Assembly (NCBI GenBank): GCA_964568625.1
Contig: CAZMQG010000004.1
Span: 1-64,000 of the forward strand
DNA length: 64,000 bases
Direction of reading: 5' to 3'
Origin: JBAZAX01 sp964568625
GTDB taxonomy: Bacteria; Babelota; Babeliae; Babelales; RVW-14
Below, in pieces: positions 43,093-51,617 of this stretch (the first letter of the stretch is position 1; each line of letters begins with the position of its first letter). The notes under the pieces are model-generated. The model had not been told where the DNA came from and did not search any database. It saw only the letters and a program-made list of their open reading frames with translations. The position numbers and the translations under genes are program-made.

Positions 43093-43469
43093 AACAGGCA
43101 GCCTATTTTTTATAAAAATAGTGAAATTGCTGGTGTTACAGAAATAAATTCTAAAAATATATCAAAGAATCTTGAGTGAAGTGTGGTTTTTTGCTAAATT
43201 CAAGGCACAAGAGTTATGTTTTAGGTTTTTATTATAACTAGCTTTGGCTAGTATTAATGGAATTAAATGCTGGTGTTTTTATATTCTAAAGTTTTTTTTC
43301 TTTTCCGAATAAATATCCCCTGCGGGGGATAAGTAAAATTGGGCTTAAAAAGTCTGTTTTTGATTAATTAGCCTTTATATCTTATAATTCTTATGTTCAA
43401 AATTATTGTTTAACCTTATGCAAGTTAAGTCTTGCGTGCAAGCCTTGTCTTGTTAATTTTAGGATTGCC
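43093..43469. other. 377 gene-free bases upstream of ileS
   Basis: Contains a hairpin TATCCCC-TGCG-GGGGATA at 43314-43331 without T-run, and the ileS promoter at 43360-43388. I looked for a T-box leader: no convincing T-box sequence or antiterminator is seen. The leader of about 75 bases after the promoter carries the imperfect repeat 'TTGCGTGCAAG'/'CTTGCGTGC'. Confidence 0.5.
43360..43388 (+). promoter_or_regulatory. Sigma-70-type promoter of ileS
   Basis: TTGATT (43360-43365), 17-base spacer, TATAAT (43383-43388). Perfect -10 and four of six -35 bases, about 80 bases before the ileS start codon. Confidence 0.65.
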
Positions 43470-46352
43470 ATGAGTGAGACAGAGAAAAGTAATAAAAATC
43501 CGTTTCAGCATACGCTGAATCTACCAAAAACCGAGTTTTCAATCCGTGCGAATTCTGCAATTAAAGAGCCTGAGATTTTAAAACGCTGGGAAGAGGGTGA
43601 TCTTTATAAAAAAGGGACATCAAAAAATAAGGGTAATAAAAAATTTATTCTGCATGATGGTCCTCCATATGCCAACGGTAACTTGCACACCGGCCATGCA
43701 CTGAACAATATTTTAAAAGATATCGTGTGCAAAGTGAAAAGAATGGATGGATGTTATGTTCCATTTGTTCCCGGATGGGACTGTCACGGCTTGCCAATCG
43801 AATTAAAGGTTACTGCCGAGTTAGGCATTGAAAGAACCAGAGAAACGATTGATCGTGTAACATTTAAAAAACATTGCCGTGATTATGCTTCAAAGTGGAT
43901 AGATATTCAGCGCGAAGAGCTCAAAGATATGGGACAACTGGCAGACTATGACCACTCTTATCTGACCATGAGCAAGCCATATGAAGCTGACATTTTGCGA
44001 GCGTTCGGCATTTTTGTTGAAAAAGGTTATATCGAACGTAAAGGTAAGGCTGTGCCTTGGTGCGCATCGTGCCAAACGGTTTTGGCAACAGCCGAAATTG
44101 AGTACAAAGATCGCAAAGACCCAGCAATCTACGTTTTCTTTCCAGTTGAAGATCAAACAGCAAAGCTTGTTTTTCCATATGCATTTGAGCAAAAACCAGA
44201 TTTGAAACTTGGATTTTTGGTTTGGACCACAACTCCTTGGACCTTGCCTCTCAACCGAGCAGTTGTTCTTAACCCAACGGCAAAATATGTAATAATCCAA
44301 GGCAAAGAGCCAAATCAGGCTTATATTGTCGGTAAAGAGTTGGCCGGTAAAATTTGTTCCATGTTGAATATCGAAAAACATGAACTTTGCGAATTTGATC
44401 CAGACGTCTTTGCAGGTAAAAAAGTTAATCACCCATTTATTCCAGGTTTTCAGGTTCCAGTTTTAACCGGTGATCTTGTTACAACGACAGACGGAACTGC
44501 CTGCTTACATTGTGCACCAGGTTGCGGACTTGAAGATTATATCTTTGGGGTTAAGAGTGGGCTTGAAGTTTATTCGCCAATCTCTGACGATGGAAAATAT
44601 ACTTTTGGAATAAAGCCTGAAGAACTTGATGCAATGCCTGTTGTTGACGGTCAAATCTGGGTAATAAGAAAACTGGCAGAGCTAGGCAGATTGATTCACA
44701 AAGAATCCATCACTCACTCATATCCACACTGCTGGCGTTGCCGCAATGGGTTGATCTTTAGGGCAACGGACCAATGGTTTTGTGATTTGCAAAAAAATGA
44801 TTTGGTTCAGAAGACATTAAAAGAGATTGAGAAAATTAATTTTATTCCGGAGTGGGGCAAAAACCGTTTAATGGCATTTACATCAAACCGTACGGAATGG
44901 TGTATTTCTCGCCAAAGAATCTGGGGAACGCCAATACCTGCACTGCTTTGTGAGTATTGCGATAATGCTTTTATTAGTGCTGAATTTGTTAACTGGGTGG
45001 CAGACAATGTTGAGAAAGAAGGTATTGAATTTTGGGACAGAGTGACGGTTCAAGACTTGATTGATGCCGGCGTTACTCCAAAAAATCTTAAGTGCTCAAA
45101 GTGTGGCAACTCTGATTTGGCAAAATTTAAAAAAGAACAAGACATCCTTGATGTCTGGTTTGATTCCGGTGCAAGCTTTTTTGCAGTTCTAGCCCGCGAT
45201 CCTGAAAAATTAGGCGTTCCGGCAGATCTTTATCTTGAAGGCTCAGACCAACACCGTGGATGGTTCCAGAGTTCATTGTTGTGCTCAATGGTTATCAATG
45301 GCTATGCCCAGACAAAAAATATATTAACTCATGGCTATGTTGTTGATGAAAAAAAATTGAAGATGTCAAAATCACTTGGCAATGTAATTGCGCCTCAAGA
45401 TATTGTTAAAAAACACAGTCGCGATATTTTGCGTCTGTGGGTTGCAAGTTCAGACTTTGAGGGTGAAGTTGTTGTATCCGAAAAAGTTTTGAGTAACGTC
45501 TCTGAGATGTACAAAAAGATTCGCAACACATGCCGCTTTTTGATCTCTAACCTTTATGATTTTGATATTGCAAAAGATGGTGTTGCATTCAATGATATGC
45601 TTGCAATCGATCAGTATGCAATGGCAAAACTTGTTGAAATTGATAAGACAATCAGATCTGCCTACGAAAATTACAAGTTCTCACTTGTTGTTTCTACATT
45701 GAATAATTACTGCGCAAACGATTTGAGTGCACTTTACCTTGATGTATCCAAAGACCGTTTGTATGTTGAGCAAGCAGATGGCCATATGCGCCGATCAGTC
45801 CAGACTGTGTTGTATCACAACCTTGATACAATTGCGCGTTTGATGGCTCCGGTTTTATCTTTCTTGGCTGAAGAGGTTTCTGATTTTTATCAAAAAGATA
45901 AATCGGATTCAATTCACCTTCAGAATTTCTTAAGCCCGGTGTTTACACAAGATTACATGAGCGTAGCAGTTTGGCCTTTGCTCGAAGCAATGCGTGATAA
46001 TGTTCTTAAAGCAATTGAGGGCTTGAGAGAAAAAGGCATTGTTAAACACTCACTAGAAGCCAAAGTGTTACTTCATGTTAATTCGGATTCAGAAGAAGGT
46101 AAGCAGTTGTTGGACTTTATCGATAAACTATCCAAGAAAGAAGACGTCACCAGATTCTTCAAAGACTGGTTTATCGTTTCTCAAGTTGAGTTTGAGAAAA
46201 ATAACAAGCACCTAGAGGCAACAGATTTAAACTGGCTGCATGTTAAGATCGAACATGCTGATGGGATTAAATGCTTGCGCTGTTGGCAGTGGGAAGTAAC
46301 AGATAATCCTGAACAACTGTGTAAACGTTGCTGTGATGTTTTGAAAAAATAA
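43470..46352 (+). CDS. ileS: Isoleucyl-tRNA synthetase
   Basis: 960 residues. It charges tRNA-Ile and edits valine. Class I signatures: HIGH-type motif (PPYANGNLHTGHALN) and KLKMSKSLGN. The editing domain has TTTPWTLPLNRAV and GTACLHCAPGCGLEDY; the editing His and Asp positions are kept, while the 'APGHG' His is replaced by Cys. The anticodon-binding helical domain follows. The C-terminal zinc-binding end is present (CLRCWQW...CKRCCDVL), as in bacterial-type enzymes, and that type is mupirocin-sensitive in general. A strong promoter is upstream, and the gene ends at a hairpin that is one arm of a 40-bp inverted repeat. Confidence 0.97.
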   Translation: MSETEKSNKNPFQHTLNLPKTEFSIRANSAIKEPEILKRWEEGDLYKKGTSKNKGNKKFILHDGPPYANGNLHTGHALNNILKDIVCKVKRMDGCYVPFVPGWDCHGLPIELKVTAELGIERTRETIDRVTFKKHCRDYASKWIDIQREELKDMGQLADYDHSYLTMSKPYEADILRAFGIFVEKGYIERKGKAVPWCASCQTVLATAEIEYKDRKDPAIYVFFPVEDQTAKLVFPYAFEQKPDLKLGFLVWTTTPWTLPLNRAVVLNPTAKYVIIQGKEPNQAYIVGKELAGKICSMLNIEKHELCEFDPDVFAGKKVNHPFIPGFQVPVLTGDLVTTTDGTACLHCAPGCGLEDYIFGVKSGLEVYSPISDDGKYTFGIKPEELDAMPVVDGQIWVIRKLAELGRLIHKESITHSYPHCWRCRNGLIFRATDQWFCDLQKNDLVQKTLKEIEKINFIPEWGKNRLMAFTSNRTEWCISRQRIWGTPIPALLCEYCDNAFISAEFVNWVADNVEKEGIEFWDRVTVQDLIDAGVTPKNLKCSKCGNSDLAKFKKEQDILDVWFDSGASFFAVLARDPEKLGVPADLYLEGSDQHRGWFQSSLLCSMVINGYAQTKNILTHGYVVDEKKLKMSKSLGNVIAPQDIVKKHSRDILRLWVASSDFEGEVVVSEKVLSNVSEMYKKIRNTCRFLISNLYDFDIAKDGVAFNDMLAIDQYAMAKLVEIDKTIRSAYENYKFSLVVSTLNNYCANDLSALYLDVSKDRLYVEQADGHMRRSVQTVLYHNLDTIARLMAPVLSFLAEEVSDFYQKDKSDSIHLQNFLSPVFTQDYMSVAVWPLLEAMRDNVLKAIEGLREKGIVKHSLEAKVLLHVNSDSEEGKQLLDFIDKLSKKEDVTRFFKDWFIVSQVEFEKNNKHLEATDLNWLHVKIEHADGIKCLRCWQWEVTDNPEQLCKRCCDVLKK

Positions 46353-46378
46353 AATAAATTCAAAATAATTTTGTGTAT

Positions 46379-46418
46379 AACTTCTAGAATTAGTTAAGGG
46401 GCGCGGATGCGCCCCTTA
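46379..46418 (+). terminator. ileS terminator; left arm of a 40-bp inverted repeat
   Basis: AACTTCTAGAATTAGTTAAG leads into the hairpin AGGGGCGC-GGAT-GCGCCCCT. All 40 bases recur as a perfect reverse complement at 48167-48206, on the other side of the HtrA-like gene. Confidence 0.8.
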
Positions 46419-46521
46419 ATTTGTTAACTCACTTCTTTGCATTTATGCCGATATTCTGTTATATTTTGCGTACTTTTTTGATTATAAATTACATAAATCT
46501 TTAGAAGCACAAGGAATCATC

Positions 46522-48126
46522 ATGCTTGTCAGGTTTTCAAAAATTTATCAGGTTTTAATATTTTTGGCGAGTATAAATAGTGTCTGTTTATGCGGTTCCA
46601 ATACAAATAAATATGAGTCAAATAAAAATGTAAACACTGACTGGACCGAGATCTTTAAAGACTATAAAAATGCAGTAGTTCAGATATTTTCAGATTCTGA
46701 AGAATATAACTATTATATTCCATATTTAACGGGGAACAAATATAAAAAACAGGGCTCTGGTTTTTTTATATCAAATGATGGATATATTATTACAAATTAC
46801 CATGTTGTGGAGAATGCAATATCGGTTGAAGTTCAACTTCCATGTACTGGTAAAAATAAACTTAAGACAACAATAGAGTGTGTTTATCCATCCAAGGATC
46901 TGGCACTTTTAAAACTAACTGACGAAAGCTTGAAAACATTAAAAAAAGTTTTGCCGGGATCTAAGATAACGTTTTTTGAACTAGGAGATTCGGATACATT
47001 GATAGAGGCTGAAGATGTTATGATAGTTGGATATCCACTTGGACAAGAAAATCTAAAAATTTCTAGGGGACAAATATCCGGATGGGAAGGAAAGTGGATT
47101 CAGACAACAGCACCGGTAAATTCTGGAAATTCAGGAGGTCCCTGTTTGAATAAGCGTGGGCATGTTGTTGGAATTGTATGTATGAAGTCTTATGTTGCTG
47201 AAGGGATTGGATACTTAATATCAGTAAATACACTAAAACAAGAATTACAAAATTTAAAAGAAAATAAAGTTCTACATGAGCCATGGTTGGGTTTGTTTGT
47301 CCACGGTACAACCGAGATATTGTTAAGCCATTTAAATGCTCCTACTGATGGTGGACTTTATGTCTACGAGATACAAAAGAATTCTCTTGCATATAAATCA
47401 GGAATTCAACAAGGGGATATTCTTTATTCTGTAAATGGATACAAGATAGATCATTATGGATACATTAATTTAGTGGACAAGGGAAATGTTTGGTCTTTTA
47501 GTTATGTTTACGAACAGCCCGTTTATTCGGATGTAAAATTTGTAATTTATAGAAATGGATTAAAGAGAACCATCCAATTAAACCTGGATAGCGATGATCC
47601 TTTTAAAATAAGATGTTTTTATCCGAATTTTGATCCAAGTCCGGAATATGAAGTTATTGGAGGTTTAATTGTATCCGAATTGACATACAATCACTTGAAT
47701 ATGCTCTTAGAAAGATTTAAGCAAAATATTTTAAATTACAAATCTATTTCAAATTCGCTTAAATATTTTCAACCTGATAAATTGTTTGATTCGCGAATTG
47801 TTATTTTAGGAAGATTAAAAGATTCTGAATGTGATAAAAATTACTGGATCAGTTTTGGGGATATAATTTCTAAAATTAACGGAGTTATCGTAAAAACTAT
47901 GGATGATTTTAGAAATGCCATATTAAAGAATTATGCAAATGATTACATAATAATAGAATTAGAAACCGGTGAGGTTGCAATTTTATCAATTTACGAAATA
48001 TTGAAAAATGAAGATGCTTTGGCTGAAAAGCATTTGTTTACTAAATCTGATCTAGTAAAACAGTTAGAGGAGAAGAGACAAAATTCTGAAGTACTGGCAA
48101 AACCAATTAAACAAAAAAAACTTTGA
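46522..48126 (+). CDS. HtrA/Deg-type serine protease, exported
   Basis: 534 residues. N-terminal signal peptide (about 1-25, ending SVCLCGS, possibly lipidated). The trypsin-like domain has the complete catalytic triad: His94 in IITNYHVV, Asp126 in SKDLALLKL and Ser204 in VNSGNSGGP. A PDZ domain follows (~265-350: KSGIQQGDILYSVNG). A second, degenerate PDZ-like domain sits near 400-500 (ISFGDIISKINGVIVKTMDDFRNAI). The tail is charged and disordered (KQKKL end). This two-PDZ plan with a divergent second half resembles plant/eukaryote Deg9-type proteases as well as DegP. HtrA proteases degrade or refold damaged exported proteins and can be secreted virulence factors. The gene is flanked on both sides by the 40-bp inverted repeat. 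Confidence 0.93.
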   Translation: MLVRFSKIYQVLIFLASINSVCLCGSNTNKYESNKNVNTDWTEIFKDYKNAVVQIFSDSEEYNYYIPYLTGNKYKKQGSGFFISNDGYIITNYHVVENAISVEVQLPCTGKNKLKTTIECVYPSKDLALLKLTDESLKTLKKVLPGSKITFFELGDSDTLIEAEDVMIVGYPLGQENLKISRGQISGWEGKWIQTTAPVNSGNSGGPCLNKRGHVVGIVCMKSYVAEGIGYLISVNTLKQELQNLKENKVLHEPWLGLFVHGTTEILLSHLNAPTDGGLYVYEIQKNSLAYKSGIQQGDILYSVNGYKIDHYGYINLVDKGNVWSFSYVYEQPVYSDVKFVIYRNGLKRTIQLNLDSDDPFKIRCFYPNFDPSPEYEVIGGLIVSELTYNHLNMLLERFKQNILNYKSISNSLKYFQPDKLFDSRIVILGRLKDSECDKNYWISFGDIISKINGVIVKTMDDFRNAILKNYANDYIIIELETGEVAILSIYEILKNEDALAEKHLFTKSDLVKQLEEKRQNSEVLAKPIKQKKL

Positions 48127-48166
48127 GATGTATTTGTAAATAAGTGATAAAAAATATGAAAAACAG

Positions 48167-48206
48167 TAAGGGGCGCATCCGCGCCCCTTAACTAATTCTA
48201 GAAGTT
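48167..48206 (-). terminator. Right arm of the 40-bp inverted repeat; terminator of the 48242 gene
   Basis: Exact reverse complement of 46379-46418. On the minus strand it lies ~35 bases after the stop codon of the leftward gene at 48242, with the GC hairpin followed by TTACTGTTTTT. It therefore works as that gene's terminator, just as the left arm does for ileS. Confidence 0.8.
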
Positions 48207-48241
48207 TTAGCGTTAAATTTGGATTTTAGATTAAGTTTTGG

Positions 48242-49261
48242 TTAGTTATGGTCCGTTTCCGGTGTTTTTCCCATAGCTTTAATAAATCTATCCAAATATC
48301 TTTCAGATGGTTTTTTTGTTACATTACTTTTCAAATCCAGAAACTCTTTAATTTCTTCTTTTGCTGTTTTTATAACAAACTCTTTATCGACTTTACCTCT
48401 TTGAATATTTTTGTTTATTTTTTTCATTATTTTGCGAGTTAAAGTTTCATTATTTTTTGCACTTATTCCCTTATTTCTAATCATTAAAACAACCAGCTTT
48501 TCTGCAATTGGAGCTGAGATTTTTTCCGGAACAACTGCTTTTCGTTTTCGTTTGGGATTACTTTGGGTATTGGGGTTTACAGGATTTCCATTTTGGTTTT
48601 CCGCTTCAAGTTTATTAAAAACTTTTCCAATAATCTCCGGAATGGCAGATTCATCAACGACAAGTTCGTTAAAATCATTAAAATATGCAGCCTTATCGAG
48701 TTTTTTGTAAACCATGCCTTTAACCTTATTCCAGTACTCTTTTACTTCAGTGCTATTTTTAACTTGTAGTTTGTTTACCACGAAATCTTTTGTTGTGGCC
48801 CGAATTCTACGGCGTGCTAATTTGTAATTAACCTCATTAGTAGATCTCTTAAGTTTGAAATTTTCAGGATAAAGAGATTTTAGGTAAAGCTTGAAGTCTT
48901 TTTGAATTTTACGTGAATTTGATTGGTTGATATTACCTTCTTGTGAGTTTTCGTATATCAAGCTGCGGCCTTTGGCAATAAATGATTCTATTTGTTCCGG
49001 TGTAAGGTTTAGATTATGTTTTGCGATTTGTTTATTGAGATAAAGCTTAAAATCTTGTAGTGCTTGGTGTGCCGAAAGTGACATGTCACGCAGTGATTCA
49101 TCACTCTGAGATGCTTCATCAGTAAGCGAAGGCTCAGTTAGTGATATATCATTGACAGGTAAGTCTTCTTGTATGGGATCTTTGGTGCTTCCATTTAAGC
49201 CAAAAGTTGAGAAATTAAGTAAAATTATTGATATGAGTAACCAATTTCTAAATGTTTTCAT
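48242..49261 (-). CDS. Exported basic helical protein with NLS-like motif
   Basis: 339 residues. Signal peptide 1-24, an acidic Ser/Asp/Glu linker (SLTEPSLTDEASQSDESLRD), then a mostly basic, helical mature part. Two similar segments, QDFKLYLNKQIAKHN near 68 and KDFKLYLKSLYPENF near 121, suggest an internal repeat. Around residue 236 the stretch PKRKRK, set in an Asn/Pro-rich linker, matches a classical monopartite nuclear localisation signal. After it come Lys-rich helices. No known family. If delivered to a host it might enter the nucleus; otherwise it may bind nucleic acid or cell-wall polymers. The stop is followed by the inverted-repeat terminator. Confidence 0.75.
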   Translation of the reverse strand: MKTFRNWLLISIILLNFSTFGLNGSTKDPIQEDLPVNDISLTEPSLTDEASQSDESLRDMSLSAHQALQDFKLYLNKQIAKHNLNLTPEQIESFIAKGRSLIYENSQEGNINQSNSRKIQKDFKLYLKSLYPENFKLKRSTNEVNYKLARRRIRATTKDFVVNKLQVKNSTEVKEYWNKVKGMVYKKLDKAAYFNDFNELVVDESAIPEIIGKVFNKLEAENQNGNPVNPNTQSNPKRKRKAVVPEKISAPIAEKLVVLMIRNKGISAKNNETLTRKIMKKINKNIQRGKVDKEFVIKTAKEEIKEFLDLKSNVTKKPSERYLDRFIKAMGKTPETDHN

Positions 49262-49493
49262 GAGCTTCTCCCCCCTTTAATAAAACCTTGAATTTAAAAT
49301 GTATTTGAGTTTATTACCTTTTCAACATGATTTTATAACTTTGATTTCATATTAGTCAATAAACCGGAAAGATAATGAAATTCGGCCAGTAGATAAAGGT
49401 TTTATGTAAAGACAGAAATTTGCAGAAAATTATACGTGAAGACTTTTTTGAAAAGTGTGCGAAAAAAGTAACAGATTTAAAATTTGTAGGATG

Positions 49494-49601
49494 TTAAATT
49501 TTAAATTTTTTTACGATGCTTAAAATAATCGTAATTATACTTATCATCCATAAAAGTTTGAGTGCTATTATTTTTATAAAAGCTCTGTTGTTTGACCGCA
49601 T
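49494..49601 (-). CDS. Possible 35-residue single-span membrane peptide
   Basis: The ATG at 49601 is preceded by AAAGGAACAGGAGA, a strong ribosome-binding site. The product is a short basic head (MRSNNRAFIK) and one hydrophobic helix (LLWMISIITIILSIV), ending KKFKI. It has the look of a small membrane protein or toxin-like peptide, but no family or antitoxin RNA is evident. A longer frame running back to 49715 would start inside the terminator hairpin and is unlikely. Confidence 0.35.
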   Translation of the reverse strand: MRSNNRAFIKIIALKLLWMISIITIILSIVKKFKI

Positions 49602-49671
49602 TCTCCTGTTCCTTTCGTTATTAAAACTACTGTATTTAGAATGCTGAATTTGACGTGTTTTTGTCAATGGT

Positions 49672-49722
49672 TTAGATAAAAAAAGAAGCACACGTTGGTG
49701 CGGTGCGGCGCTCAACGTGTGC
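49672..49722 (-). terminator. Terminator of the 361/616-residue operon
   Basis: Perfect 10-bp stem GCACACGTTG / CAACGTGTGC with a GC-rich loop, followed on the minus strand by TTCTTTTTTT. Located about 45 bases after the stop at 49767. Confidence 0.9.
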
Positions 49723-49766
49723 TCAGACTGAGGTTTTTGGTTTCTTTATTTATAATTTATAGTCTC

Positions 49767-51617
49767 TTATTTATAATCTCTTACTTCAGTATCTTGGATA
49801 TTTCCAAAAAGTTTCAGTAATTTACTTACTCTATTTATCATAATTTTGCCGGCGTCTGATGCTGGATCTAAATCAGGGGTACCACCTCCTGGTTTGATTT
49901 CTTTTTTTAGTAAATTCTCAAATTTTGTTTGGTTTTGTTTTAATATGTCACTGCCTACATATCCATGCAGGAGTAGTTGATCCATAAGGGTTTTACCCTG
50001 AGCCTGTTGTTTGTGCATTTCTTGGATTTCCGGATTTGCTGTGTTTTCGTCTTGTTCTGAATATGTTGCTGCTTGAATAAGTGTTGGCATAAATTCATTC
50101 CAAAGTGCCATCTCTTTTTCTTTTATCTCTTTTGGGTTATCCAGTTTCATTAACTTTGATTCCCTTTTTTCAACCAACTCCAAAACTTGAGTGAAAAAGC
50201 CTTTTGTAGCCAAATTTTTATAGATTTCATTATTTTTCTTAATATCGGGTTTGCTTGTTGATTTTGGTTTTAAATCTTTTGTATTTTGTGCAATAAAATT
50301 GTTGATTATTTCCGTGTAGTTTTTTATTTGATTCAGAATAGCATCGGCTTTCGATTTCTTTTTATCAGCTTTTTCATGGATTTTTGATTCTTCGTTCCCA
50401 TAGAATTGTTCAATTTTTTCTGAAATTTTACCGGATGATTCAGAGATATATCTATAAAGTTTCAGCGAACTCAGTAGGGCACGACCTACTTTTTGTGCCT
50501 CAGTTACACCTTCAGCCCCGGATTTAACTTCTAGGGCGCTAACAATTTGTGGCGCAAACTTTTCCCACATGCTTTTTTCTTGTTCTAAATTTTTAATTCT
50601 ATATCCAGTGGCGCCATAATTTTTTTGAGGTACACTATTTGCTTGATCAGATTTTTGATTGTCTTGTTTATCCGGAATTTTGATTAACTCTTGTTGCCGT
50701 GTATCAAAAAGATTTTTTAATTCTACAAGTGTTGCCCCTGTTGCTAGCTCTTTTATTGCCGCTTGGCTTCCAATTTTTTCATTTTCTCTGGCAAGAATAG
50801 CCTGAATCCGATTTGTTAAATTGTCGACGTAAGCGATAGATTTTTTGATGTCTTTGTTTTTTTCAGATTCGGAAAATCCACCTTTTTTCTCATCCTCTCC
50901 GTCTTTTCCTGTTGTTATGGATTTATCCTGTTCTTGGTTTTTTAATGCATTGTCTCCCTTGTATTTATCCCAATAGCTTGAGCTTGGGTTGTATCCGCTA
51001 TATCCTCCGTAACTGCTTCCATAACCCCCATAACCTCCGCTGCGATTTCGTGAAGGACTCCAGTCGCGTCCACCATATCCACCTGACGGACGATATGATG
51101 GAGAGTATGAATATGGTCGTTTGGATTTCATTTGTTCTATTCGTCGTGCTGCCTCTTTTTCTTCTTGCTCTCTCTGCTTTTTCTTTTCCTCGAGAGCTTT
51201 TTTTGCTTCAGGTCCTTTTACTACTTTTGAAAGATCGTTAGCAAGAGGTGTTATTTTTTGATTTAAAATATTGATAATTTCTTGTTCTAATTTTTTGCCT
51301 TTATTATCGGAATTTATACGTGTTGGAATGTCAAATAAAAGTGGTGATTGTTCAAAACTTGGTGTGACCGAATATCCTTTAGAAGTTTCTTTTGGGATTG
51401 ACTGTATTGTTGAATCTTTACTTTGAGCTTGTGTTGCACTCGAGTCCGGATTTTTGTTCGGATCCTGAGATTCAAGTTGTTTTAAAAAATCTTCGAATGA
51501 AAAGTTTTCTGACGTGCTTGCAGGTAATTCATCTCCTGCGTATAACCCGGTATATACATGAAATGACAAGCCTGCTTGAAGTAAAATTAAACTTAATAAA
51601 TAAAGTAACTTTTTCAT
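49767..51617 (-). CDS. Exported protein with Gly/Tyr/Ser-rich low-complexity domain
   Basis: 616 residues. Signal peptide 1-27. A coiled-coil, Lys/Glu-rich part (~115-160) is followed by a striking ~50-residue tract (about 166-216) built from Gly, Tyr, Ser, Arg and Pro. It contains SYSPSYRPSGGYGGRDW and GGYGGYGSSYGGYSGY, the composition of prion-like or RGG/[GS]Y domains of eukaryotic RNA-binding proteins. The C-terminal 350 residues are helical with repeats of 'KPKS'-type linkers and two similar segments ending in LWNEFMP or MWEKFAP plus 'Q.A..G..LL..L.L..Y'. This suggests two copies of a helical module. It is translationally coupled to the upstream gene (ATGA overlap). No enzyme motif; a structural or phase-separating matrix protein is possible. 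Confidence 0.85.
   Translation of the reverse strand: MKKLLYLLSLILLQAGLSFHVYTGLYAGDELPASTSENFSFEDFLKQLESQDPNKNPDSSATQAQSKDSTIQSIPKETSKGYSVTPSFEQSPLLFDIPTRINSDNKGKKLEQEIINILNQKITPLANDLSKVVKGPEAKKALEEKKKQREQEEKEAARRIEQMKSKRPYSYSPSYRPSGGYGGRDWSPSRNRSGGYGGYGSSYGGYSGYNPSSSYWDKYKGDNALKNQEQDKSITTGKDGEDEKKGGFSESEKNKDIKKSIAYVDNLTNRIQAILARENEKIGSQAAIKELATGATLVELKNLFDTRQQELIKIPDKQDNQKSDQANSVPQKNYGATGYRIKNLEQEKSMWEKFAPQIVSALEVKSGAEGVTEAQKVGRALLSSLKLYRYISESSGKISEKIEQFYGNEESKIHEKADKKKSKADAILNQIKNYTEIINNFIAQNTKDLKPKSTSKPDIKKNNEIYKNLATKGFFTQVLELVEKRESKLMKLDNPKEIKEKEMALWNEFMPTLIQAATYSEQDENTANPEIQEMHKQQAQGKTLMDQLLLHGYVGSDILKQNQTKFENLLKKEIKPGGGTPDLDPASDAGKIMINRVSKLLKLFGNIQDTEVRDYK

Larger units (their letters stand above)
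49262..49766. other. Gene-poor stretch of 505 bases
   Basis: AT-rich. It contains the promoter of the 48242 gene, a possible 35-residue membrane peptide gene at 49494-49601, and the terminator of the next operon at 49672-49722. Nothing else is seen. Confidence 0.5.

Noticed and set aside
43389..43469. T-box riboswitch in the ileS leader
   Set aside because: The leader is only about 80 bases and lacks a recognisable T-box sequence or specifier stem.
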